DNA from: JAJEDW01 sp963555775
Lineage (GTDB): Bacteria; Acidobacteriota; Terriglobia; 20CM-2-55-15
NCBI GenBank assembly: GCA_963555775.3
Contig: CAUVWY020000010.1
Coordinates: forward strand, 992,001-1,056,000
Direction: 5' to 3'
DNA length: 64,000 nucleotides
This document shows positions 24,528-33,297 of the stretch, piece by piece (the stretch's first letter is position 1; the number at the start of each line of letters is the position of its first letter). The notes under the pieces were generated by a model that did no database searches, had not been told where the DNA came from, and worked only from the letters and a program-made list of their open reading frames with translations. The position numbers and the translations under genes were made by a program.

Positions 24528-25565
24528 TCACCGGCCCAGTAACAATCGAAGTTCCACCACCATGCCTTCGATCTCAGGGCGGCGCCGGGTGTTGGGGTTT
24601 CGGTCCAGAAATGCCGTCAGACGGTTCAACGCGGTTTCGAAGTCGCCCTCATCAACATGAACGTCGACCAGCATGAACAGGACGTCATCGAGGTCTTCGT
24701 CCAGGTCCAACGCGCGGCCGAGCGCGGTTGCGGCACGTTCATGGGAACCCATCGCGTACAGCGCGGCTCCAAGGTACATGTGGGCGGTCGTGGACAGCGG
24801 ATCGCGCCCAACCGCTTCGTCCAGCGAATCGACCGCTTTCTGGAGAATGGTTCGTTCCGCTTCCACATTCCCACTCTGACGCTCGAACTCACTTTCGCGA
24901 AGGTAGAGAATACCGAGGTTGACGAGGGGGCCCGTCGCATTCGGATTCAGCGATTTTGCCGCCTCGAGGCGAGCCTCGGCTTCTCGGTTGCGTCCGAGTC
25001 TCAGGTATTCGAATCCCAGCGCGTTGTGGGCCTCATAGAAATCCGGCGCGAGTTCAATCGCCCGTTCCAGTCGCTCGGCAGCTTCGGCGAAATTGCCTGT
25101 TTGAGCGGCGGCGGCGGCCTTTCTGAACTCTTCCTGCGCGGCCTCGGGGATGTTGGCTATCAACTGCCTGAGGTCGACGACGTTCGAATTCGTCCCCACC
25201 GCGTCGACTGGTGTTCCCAAGGGTTCGAGGACGATCGTGATCATGACCCCGCCAGCGCCGCGCGACAGAGGATTCTGCTCGAAACGTTGCCGCACGGGCC
25301 GGAATCCGTCGATCTCCACCGAGATGTACTGCAAGGTTCTGAGGTCGAGATCGCTGATGGGGAAGCTTCCGGAGCCGTCGGTAAACACCGTATTCTGCAC
25401 CTGGAATGCCTGACCTTCAAGGCGGACTGCAATCGGATGTTCAAGCGGAACCGTCGATAGTATCCGGCCGACGGCGCCCCTTCCGCTGGCGCCGCCCGGC
25501 TGTGCCCCGGCCAATCCGGTCGAAACCGACCACACAAGGAATCCCAACAATGCTGTCCTGACCAT
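24528..25565 (-). CDS. Secreted TPR protein with N-terminal carboxypeptidase-regulatory-like sandwich
   Basis: 345 residues. The signal peptide (1-21) is followed by a beta-sandwich that resembles the domain at the N-terminus of the TonB receptors here (VFTDGSGSFPISDLDL, VEIDGFRPVRQ). From about residue 145 come five or so TPR units (AAERLERAIELAPDFYEAHNALGFEYLRLG, LGRALDLDEDLDDVLFMLVDV). It is first in a two-gene unit with the TPR gene at 23191. It may assist outer-membrane receptors, based only on the shared domain. Confidence 0.72.
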   Translation of the reverse strand: MVRTALLGFLVWSVSTGLAGAQPGGASGRGAVGRILSTVPLEHPIAVRLEGQAFQVQNTVFTDGSGSFPISDLDLRTLQYISVEIDGFRPVRQRFEQNPLSRGAGGVMITIVLEPLGTPVDAVGTNSNVVDLRQLIANIPEAAQEEFRKAAAAAQTGNFAEAAERLERAIELAPDFYEAHNALGFEYLRLGRNREAEARLEAAKSLNPNATGPLVNLGILYLRESEFERQSGNVEAERTILQKAVDSLDEAVGRDPLSTTAHMYLGAALYAMGSHERAATALGRALDLDEDLDDVLFMLVDVHVDEGDFETALNRLTAFLDRNPNTRRRPEIEGMVVELRLLLGR

Positions 25566-25852
25566 CCACAGACTCCAACCGCCAGAAATGAATCCCGATC
25601 CAAGTCATAGGTACCTTCAAGCGGGAGTCCGGGTCAAGGAATCATGTGGGCGCCCGGCCCAGAGAGTCCTCGGATTCGGGTCATCCCGGGTCGCCTCCGA
25701 CGTGAAGAATTCAAAAGAACCAGTAGCCGCGTCAGGAGGGTGGGAGGTATATTGCATCCACGTCTTTGTGGATCGAGTCAACTGAACCAAAAGCAAAAAC
25801 GGGTTCCGACACTGAGGCAAACCCGGCACCCGTCAAGCAGAGGAGGAAGTTC

Positions 25853-28800
25853 ATGTCCAATAGATATTTCTTGGGGGTGTTGCTGTTTCTGTCATTGAGT
25901 TGTGCCACGGCGTCAGCGCAGGCGACGGGGCAGATCAGCGGAACTGTGACGGACCAGACCGGAGCGCTGATCCCGGGAGCGGAGATCACAGCGACACAAA
26001 CCGACACCGGGCTGACCCGGACCAACGTCAGCAACGAAACGGGGGCATACGTATTCCCGAACCTGCCAACCGGGCCATACACGCTTGAAGTGACGCTGCC
26101 CGGCTTCAGAACCTACCGCCAGACCGGCCTCGTCTTGCAGGTCAATGACGACGCCGTGATCAACGTGGCCCTTGAAGTGGGCCAGGTGGCCCAGGCGATT
26201 GAGGTGTCCGCGAACACCGCTCTGGTAGAAACGCGGACCGTCGGCGTGGGCCAGCTTACGGAGAACGAACAGATTTTGGAGCTTCCCCTCAACGGCCGCA
26301 ACGCGAGCGAACTGATCGTTCTGGCGGGCGCGGCGGTGCTGACGGGAACATCGTCAAGCCGCAGCGTTCCCGGACAACTGCAAATTTCGGTCGCGGGCCC
26401 CCCATCGAGCGCGGTTGCCTACAGCCTCGACGGCGCGTTCCACAACAACCCGTACGACAACCTGAGCCTGCCGCTGCCGTTCCCCGATGCGCTTCAGGAG
26501 TTCAAGGTGGAAACCAGCGCGCTTTCCGCAGAATCGGGACGCCATTCGGGCGCCCAGGTCAACGCGGTCACCAAATCGGGCACGAACGAGATTCACGGGA
26601 GTATTTTCGAGTTTTTCCGCAACGACGCGTTCAACGCAAGGGACTACGGTTCCCTGGAAAAGGGAGACTTGAGGCGCAATCAGTTCGGCGGAACGATCGG
26701 GGGTCCCATCACCAGAAACGAGCTGTTCTTCTTTGCGGGCGTCCAGTTCACCAAGAACAGCCGGGATCCGGCAAACTTCGAGAGCTTCGTTCCGACCCCG
26801 GCGATGCTGAACGGAGATTTCACGGCCTTCGCCGCGTGTGACGAGCACAACAACCTGCTGGAGACGTACCAGGGAAACCCGACCGGGTTTGTGAACAACC
26901 GGTGGACGGGCGGCCCGTTCAGCCCGGTCGCATTGGAGTTGACCAGTCGACTGCCGGCAACCCAGGACGAGTGCGGGCGGGTGATCTATGGCATCCCGAA
27001 CGATGACAGCGACGCTCAGTACATCGGGAAGATCGACTGGCAGATCAACGCCATCCACACCTTTATCGCCCGGTACATGAACAGCACCAATGCGAGGCCG
27101 GTACCGCATGACCTCGAACCGGACAACCTGTTGAACGTCCGCCAACCGGGCCGGGACAACATGACCCAGTCGTTCACCATTGGCGACACCTGGCTCATCA
27201 GTCCGGAAACAGTCTCCTCGCTGCGCCTGGCCTGGAACCGGTCGGCGATCGCGCGAGTCGGAGCGACCATGTTCAACATGGCCGATCTGGGTGTCCGGAA
27301 TTTCACCAGCCTGCAGCCGAATTATTCGCAAGTGAACGTGGCCGACGGATTCCGTCTCGGCGGTGGAACCGTGAACGATTCGACGTTCCGGACCACGACC
27401 TACTCGATCAGCGAAGACCTGAGCCTCTCGCGAGGGAACCACCAGATCACGCTCGGCGGCTCGGTGGCCCGCTGGGAGTCCAACGGGTCGGCCAACTTCC
27501 GATCTGCGGGCGTGTTTACCTTTGGAGACGACTTTACCGGCAACGGGTTGTCCGATTTCCTGACCGGCCAACTGGACAGCTTTACAGGCTGGGCCGAATC
27601 GGGGCTACCTCAAGAAGAACTACATCGGGCTTTACGCGTCCGACTCATGGAGAGTGACTCCCGGGCTGACACTCAACTACGGCCTGCGCTGGGAACCCAA
27701 GCTGCCTGAAAGTCTCACCCAGGAAATCGTCATGAACTTCAGCGAAGAACGCCGTGCGGCGGGGTTCCAGAGTTCGGTGTTCCTGAATGCACCCAACGGC
27801 TTCACGTATCCGGGGGATGCGGAATTCGAAGGAACGTCCGGTCAGTCTAAGGCGTGGGCCGTTTTCTCGCCCAGGTTCGGTTTCGCCTGGGATGTGTTCG
27901 GCGACGGGCGGACTTCGGTCCGGGGCTCGGCTGGAATCAATCATGACCTTCCGAACTCGCAGTTGCACCTGTGGACATCGATTTCACCGCCATGGGGCGG
28001 GAACACGGTGATTCCAGAGGCGCCTTTCGATGATCCATGGTCGGCGGCGGCGGGCGGGAACCCGTTCCCGCTGGACTTCAGCGATCCCAACACGCCATTC
28101 ACGCCCCATGGGGGTTACCTGACCATTCCCGAAAAACTCGACTCGCCCCAGAATCAGAGCTGGAATCTGGCCGTCCAGCGCCAGTTCGGTAACGACTGGA
28201 TGGTGTCGGCCACATACATGGGGAGTCACACGATCCATATGCTCACCATCGATGCCCATAACCGGGCGACCTATTTCCCCGGAAGATCCGACGCCAATGG
28301 CCTCTGCATCGGCGATGTCTATACGTTTAACCGGGGGGCGCCCAACGCCACCTGTTCCACGCGCGGAAACACGAATCAACGGCGTCGGCTGTCCCTGATC
28401 GATTACGAGGAGACCGGGCGATGGGCGGCCTACATCAACACGTACGACGCTTCGGAATCGGCCAGCTATAACGGCCTTTTGCTGAATCTGCGAAAGCGTG
28501 CGGCGTCCGGGGTCACGATCAATGCCAATTACACCTGGTCGCACTGCATCTCGGGCTTCAACGACAACCTTGCCGTTGGCTCGACCTTTGTGGCTTATCC
28601 CTTCGAAGGTGACCGGAGCCGCAGCCGGGGCAACTGCTCCTCGGACCGCCGTCACACGGCGAACCTCACGGGTGTGTTCGCCACACCGGAGTTTCAGAAC
28701 AACACTCTCCGTATGTTCGCCTCGAACTGGCAACTGGCGAACATCTATCGCTATACATCCGGTCCGTTCACCACGCTCGAAGCGAGCAGGGACCGAGCGC

Positions 28801-29183
28801 TGACCGGAACGTCAACCGGAAGTCAGCCGGCCAACCAGATACTGGACAATGCCTATGGGGACCGCTCCGGCGCCGTTGGCTCGCGGTATTACAACCGGGC
28901 GGCGTTCGCCAACCCGGCGCCTGGGACATTCGGAAACGCCGGTTTCCGGAATTTCGAAGGTCCGGGCAACTGGCAGTGGGACGTGGCGCTCTCGCGGACG
29001 TTCCAGTTTCAGGAAGACCAGCGGATCGAGATCCGGGCCGAGGCGTACAACGTCACCAACAGTGTCCGGCTCGATGGGAGTCCCGGCTCGGTCACCGTCA
29101 CCAGCGGCACCTTCGGTCTGGTCCGAACGCAGGATGTACGGGACATGAGAATCCTGCAGTTCGCTGCGAAGTGGGTGTTTTAG
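25853..29183 (+). pseudogene. TonB-dependent receptor, Oar-like, with a single frameshift
   Basis: The start at ATG 25853 follows GAGGAGG. It has a signal peptide, a CarboxypepD_reg domain (GQISGTVTDQTGALIPGAEITA), plug motifs (ELPLNGRNASELIVL, SGAQVNAVTKSGTNEIHG) and a barrel. The frame breaks at the GGGG run 27601-27604: removing one G gives SGYLKKNYIGLYASDSWRVTPGLTLNYGLRWEP and continues in phase to 29183, ending LQFAAKWVF. Without the shift it would be about 1,110 residues. Either a sequencing or assembly error, phase variation at a short G run, or a young pseudogene. Everything else looks intact. Confidence 0.8.
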
Positions 29184-29412
29184 AGCGGTGTTTCAGGCCA
29201 GGGAGTCTCCGGTCCCGGAGGGGGTGAGATCGCTCTCGCTTCCTCCGGGACTTCCCTGGAGGAAGCATAAGCGGGACAAGGACGGAAAGACGTAGCAAAC
29301 CCCGTCGACTCTCGCTTGCGACAAGAATGAGGTCGACGACGGTTTTTGCCCTTTCGTTAACGGACACCATTTCGGACGGGGGCTCCGGGCGGTGACCGCC
29401 GACGGAACGGGG
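29184..29412. other. Convergent intergenic gap with stem-loops
   Basis: Contains the perfect hairpin CCTCCgGGGACTTCCCtGGAGG type structure near 29240-29260, likely a bidirectional terminator for the TonB receptor and the lectin-like gene. No gene is recognised. Confidence 0.35.
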
Positions 29413-30378
29413 TCAATCGATCGCGAAGCAGTAGAAACGGCCGGCGCCGCCGGTAGCTTCCAGGCCATCCTGGCTGCAACTTTGGGTCACGTGGACGGAG
29501 TTCCAGGATCGCTCCACACCGCCACCGCCCAGACGGTCGTGGTGGCCCACCATGGCGCTTCCTTCTCCATTACCGGTCCAGTTGTTGCAGTTCATACCAA
29601 CGGCCGCGGTACCGTCGGGCAAGGAACCCGTCAGGATGTCATGGTGGATCACGTCGTCTCCGATCCCGGGGACGATTCCGCCGCTTTCGTCGAGTGCGGT
29701 CGCCTTGTTCAACCGGTTGTTTCCCGCATGCAGATCGGAAACGCCGCGGGCTATCAGGATGCCGTCGGCGTTGTACCACGGGCCGCCGCCGATGCGATCG
29801 CCCGCATGGATCACAGGCTCTCCCTCAAAGCTCGTGCTGAGGTAGGCATGCCAAGTCCTGTCGCCGGCTCCGGAGGCTTCGGCCAGGGACTGGCAGCGTC
29901 GGTCCGCACCGGCCAGACCTCCCAGGTTGCCGCCGTCACCCATCCCCACTCTGGTCAAGAAGAAGCCGATGCTGTTCCCCCGGTCCGGCGACGACACTGA
30001 CCCGGTCGCGATCGCGGCGAGGTCAATGAGGAACGTCTCGCTTTCCCGCTCCACGACGACGGTCTCACTTTCCGGGTCGGCGAAATAGAACACGGTTCCG
30101 TCGGGGAGTTCGGCGGTCTCGACATTGAAACGGTCCGGAAAATCCGCGCGCATCGTCGGTGTGATCACGTACCCGGCCGACTCGAACGCCTGCCCGAACA
30201 CGTTCCTCGGACCGCCGCCGTTAGGGTTTTCATGGCAGACCGAACACCCGTCGACCGCCGCCATCCTGAAGGGATCGTTCTGGAATCGCATCAGGAACTC
30301 GGGACGAGCTTCCAGTTCCGGAACCGCGATCCCGCAACATGCAAGTAACAGCATCGTTGTTATGCCAGTACGAATCAT
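29413..30378 (-). CDS. Secreted protein with a single haem-binding CxxCH and a lectin-like (DUF1554-type) C-terminus
   Basis: The start is at 30378 (MIRTGITTML). The signal peptide ends near LEARP. A CSVCH haem-c motif follows in a 100-residue region with DPFRMAAVDG and NVFGQAFESAGY. The C-terminal ~170 residues (GGNLGGLAGADRRCQSLAEASG, WHAYLSTS, NRLNKATALDESG, SWNSVHVTQSCSQDGLEATGGAGRFYCF) resemble the collagenase/lectin-like fold DUF1554, in which a short sugar-binding-type domain has paired cysteines. This suggests a surface or periplasmic cytochrome coupled to a binding domain. Upstream a palindromic repeat lies at 30478. Confidence 0.65.
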   Translation of the reverse strand: MIRTGITTMLLLACCGIAVPELEARPEFLMRFQNDPFRMAAVDGCSVCHENPNGGGPRNVFGQAFESAGYVITPTMRADFPDRFNVETAELPDGTVFYFADPESETVVVERESETFLIDLAAIATGSVSSPDRGNSIGFFLTRVGMGDGGNLGGLAGADRRCQSLAEASGAGDRTWHAYLSTSFEGEPVIHAGDRIGGGPWYNADGILIARGVSDLHAGNNRLNKATALDESGGIVPGIGDDVIHHDILTGSLPDGTAAVGMNCNNWTGNGEGSAMVGHHDRLGGGGVERSWNSVHVTQSCSQDGLEATGGAGRFYCFAID

Positions 30379-30477
30379 ATGTCGTCGTTCCACCTCTTGA
30401 TCACGCAAGCGAGAAGCATCGGGGAATGGCATTTCCTTCTGAAACGGCGATGGATGCGACTCAGCAAGAAATCGAAA

Positions 30478-30501
30478 GTGCGGTCATGGACCGCCCCCGC
30501 G
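30478..30501. repeat. Short palindromic repeat
   Basis: GTGCGGTCATGGACCGCCCC followed by CGCGG. It is nearly the same as 22709-22733 and belongs to the interspersed GC-rich palindrome family. It lies in the 144-base gap between the lectin-like gene and the ankyrin gene's 3' end. Confidence 0.6.
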
Positions 30502-30522
30502 GATGAGTTCCGCCACAAGCTG

Positions 30523-31911
30523 TCAGGGAACCAATAGGGCCGAACGTTCGAACGCGAGATCGGATGGCGTCCGGCCATCGTTGTTCTCCTGGTGCAGGCT
30601 GGCGCCTGCGGCGACCAGGAAGTCGACAATGCGTTCGGCGCCGCGCTGGGCTGCAAAGTGGAGTGCCGTGTCGCCGGTTGCCGTGAGGGTCCCGTCAACA
30701 GCCGCGCCGGCGTTCCAGAATGTCCGGATCGCTCCGAGCCGGACTTCCTCGTCGAATCCTCCACGGGCGCCGAGCCCCGCCATCATCATCAATGGAGTCG
30801 ACCCATCGTTCAGTGCCAGGCTCGGATTGCCTCCGTGCTCCATAAGCAGCCGAATCGAATCCATGTCCGCCGAACGCACAGCCCGGTGCAGCGGCGTCGA
30901 TCCGGGCGGGACGTTGACATCGCCCTGGGCCTGGCGTGGGGGATATCCCTTCGTGAATACCTGATTCGGGTCGGCGCCCCGGGCGAGAAGCATCTCGATG
31001 ACGTCGGTGCTGCTGAATACTTCGTCCCGGTCCGGCGGGGCGGGCCGGTTGGTGTTTGCGGGAGTATTGCGGGTTTCGACAGAGGAATACAGGGAACCGT
31101 CGTTGACATCGGCGCCACGCTCGATCATCAGCGCCGCGAAATCCCAGTGACCGTTCACAATCGCCGTTTGGGTCGCCGTAAAACCGTACTGGGCTTCGGT
31201 CACGTTCAGGTCGGCCCCCGCCGCGGCCAGCACATCTCCAACCTCGATGGCCCCGCTCCGGCCCGCGAAGATGAGAGCCGTCAAACCACCCATGGGACGG
31301 TCGACGATGGCGCCTCCGGCGCCTTGTTCCAGACTTTCGAAATCGAAAAACGTGGAACGGGCGTCCACCTCGGCGCCCCTTTCGATCAGCAGTTGTGCGA
31401 CATCCGGATGGTTCTCCACGGCCGCCCACATCAGCGCCGTCTGTCCCCTCCACTCTTCGCTGGCGTTGGGGTTTCCTCCGCGATCGAGCAATAGCCGTAC
31501 CGTGGCAACAATCCCCGTACGGGCCGCGGTCATCAGCGCGGTTTCTCCGGCGCCGTATCCGGAGTTCGGATCGGCGCCCGAATCCAACAGCGCCTCGAGT
31601 ATCCCGATGTTGCCGACGGTACTCGCCTCATGCAAGGGAGTGACGCCATACCGGTTGATTACGGTTGCATCGGCACCGGCGTCAAGCAGCATCCGGACCA
31701 TTTCCAGGTCGCTCCAGTGAGCCGCCCAATGAAGCGCGGTCATCGTTTCCGCGTCCGCATGGTTGACGTTCGCGCCCCCATCCAGCAGCGAACGGACGGT
31801 TGCGGAATCGCGATTCCTTGCCGCAAGGACCAGTTCGGAATCGTCACTCTGGGCGAAGGCGCCCGCAACGGTCACGAGGACCATAATCGAAGATGCCAGC
31901 AAATGTTTCAT
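30523..31911 (-). CDS. Secreted ankyrin-repeat protein
   Basis: 462 residues. A signal peptide (1-20, cut near AFAQ) is followed by roughly eleven ankyrin units covering most of the chain, each with the consensus G-x-T-x-L-H-x-A, for example VNHADAETMTALHWAAHWSDLEMVRMLLDAGAD. There is no catalytic domain. It lies 21 bases after the DUF1552 stop and likely shares a transcript with the DUF1592-DUF1552 pair. Ankyrin stacks bind protein partners, so it may organise that complex in the periplasm. Confidence 0.85.
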   Translation of the reverse strand: MKHLLASSIMVLVTVAGAFAQSDDSELVLAARNRDSATVRSLLDGGANVNHADAETMTALHWAAHWSDLEMVRMLLDAGADATVINRYGVTPLHEASTVGNIGILEALLDSGADPNSGYGAGETALMTAARTGIVATVRLLLDRGGNPNASEEWRGQTALMWAAVENHPDVAQLLIERGAEVDARSTFFDFESLEQGAGGAIVDRPMGGLTALIFAGRSGAIEVGDVLAAAGADLNVTEAQYGFTATQTAIVNGHWDFAALMIERGADVNDGSLYSSVETRNTPANTNRPAPPDRDEVFSSTDVIEMLLARGADPNQVFTKGYPPRQAQGDVNVPPGSTPLHRAVRSADMDSIRLLMEHGGNPSLALNDGSTPLMMMAGLGARGGFDEEVRLGAIRTFWNAGAAVDGTLTATGDTALHFAAQRGAERIVDFLVAAGASLHQENNDGRTPSDLAFERSALLVP

Positions 31912-31932
31912 CTTTGGCCGCCTTGGCCGCAG

Positions 31933-33297
31933 TCAGGAAAAATCGACCCTTCCCGTGCTCTGCTGTTCGCCCAGCCCGAATGTTTCAGTTTCGACGCCCG
32001 CGGAATTCAACAAACTGACCAGCACATTGGCAAACGGGGTTTCCTCGCTGAATTTCGGTACTTGTTCGATATCCCGTGTTTCGGATTCGACGCCAGCCTT
32101 GATGTGGCGGTTGCCACCGAGCGTGCCACTGACTACAAGAGCCGGGAGGTTGTGGTGATCGTGGGCATTGGAGTTGCTCATACCGCTGCCGTAGAGGAAC
32201 GTCGAATGATCGAGGAGGCTGCCATCTCCATCCGGAGTCGCCTGGAGCCGTGTCAGGAACCTGGCGAACCGCTCGACGTGGTAGGTGTCCACCTTGGCCT
32301 TCTTGAGCATCTGCTCGGGAACGAAGTTGTTGTGGGATATGGGATGATGACCGTCCGCCACACCGATCTGGGGGTAGCTTCGCGTGCTGAGTTCCATCCC
32401 CATCATGAACGAGGTGACCCGCGTCAGGTCTCCCTGGAAAGCCAGCGCCTGCAACTCGAACAACAGGTCCACATGATCCTCGAAGGCCTCCGGTACTCCG
32501 ACCGGAGTCGGCGGCGCCTCCAGATTTCGTTCGCTGCGTTGCCGTTCACCCTGGACGATACGGCGTTCGATCTCGCGAACGTTTTCGAGGTATTCATCCA
32601 GCTTGGCCCGGTCCGGCACTCCGAGATCCCGACGAAGAGCGCGGACACTTTCGGCAACCGCATCGAGGATACTCGTGTTCTGCTCCAACCGTTCCAGCCG
32701 GGCTTCGGCCGTGGCGCCGTCCCCGCCGAACATGCTCTCGAACGACACCCTCGGATTGATCTCCATTGGCAACGGCTGGGTCGGCGTGCGCCATGAAACC
32801 GTGCTCATGTACGAGCACATAAAATCGCCTGCACAACTCCCGAGGTGATTCGAGTGATCCTCGGTTGCGAATTCCATTGACGGAAAAGTCGTCTCCTGGC
32901 CGATCTTCCGGGCAATGACCTGATCGGCAGTGGTATTCAGCAATACGGTGCTGCCTCTTGCAGGAAACGCCGCGCTCATGAACATGGAACTGCTTTGGGA
33001 ATGCCCGTTCGAACCCGGGTAGTAGAGCCCGCTGATCACGTTCACGTAATCCCGCAACGGTTCCAGCGGCCGGAGGATGGAAGAAAACTCGAAGTCGGAC
33101 CCCACTTGCTTCGGCATCCATTCCTGCATGATCGTCCCCATCGGCGCATAGACGAATCCAAAGCGGTGGGGCGGTGCGGACCGGACCTGCGCCGAGGCGG
33201 CTGGAATCATGGCTTCCAGGAACGGGAGTGCAACCGCTGTTCCGGCGCCTCGAAGAAAAGTACGCCGCGACAACTGCTTCTTTGTAATGAACATCAT
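31933..33297 (-). CDS. DUF1552 protein, Tat-exported
   Basis: 454 residues. The N-terminus has a twin-arginine signal (SRRTFLRGAG, residues 10-19) followed by an alkaline-phosphatase-like DUF1552 fold: FGFVYAPMGTIMQEW, ISGLYYPGSNGHSQSSSMFMSAAFP, HHPISHN and STFLYGSGMSNSNAHDHHNLPALV are its hallmark segments. Members are co-encoded with DUF1592 cytochrome-like proteins in Acidobacteria and Planctomycetes, with no established substrate. The gene overlaps the DUF1592 gene by four bases. A 3' fragment of a close relative is at 22734-22802. Confidence 0.9.
   Translation of the reverse strand: MMFITKKQLSRRTFLRGAGTAVALPFLEAMIPAASAQVRSAPPHRFGFVYAPMGTIMQEWMPKQVGSDFEFSSILRPLEPLRDYVNVISGLYYPGSNGHSQSSSMFMSAAFPARGSTVLLNTTADQVIARKIGQETTFPSMEFATEDHSNHLGSCAGDFMCSYMSTVSWRTPTQPLPMEINPRVSFESMFGGDGATAEARLERLEQNTSILDAVAESVRALRRDLGVPDRAKLDEYLENVREIERRIVQGERQRSERNLEAPPTPVGVPEAFEDHVDLLFELQALAFQGDLTRVTSFMMGMELSTRSYPQIGVADGHHPISHNNFVPEQMLKKAKVDTYHVERFARFLTRLQATPDGDGSLLDHSTFLYGSGMSNSNAHDHHNLPALVVSGTLGGNRHIKAGVESETRDIEQVPKFSEETPFANVLVSLLNSAGVETETFGLGEQQSTGRVDFS

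Noticed and set aside
26354..27571. Long antisense ORF (405 codons) over the TonB receptor
   Set aside because: The opposite frame encodes clear TonB-receptor motifs. Antisense ORFs of this size are common in GC-rich DNA; no family resemblance.
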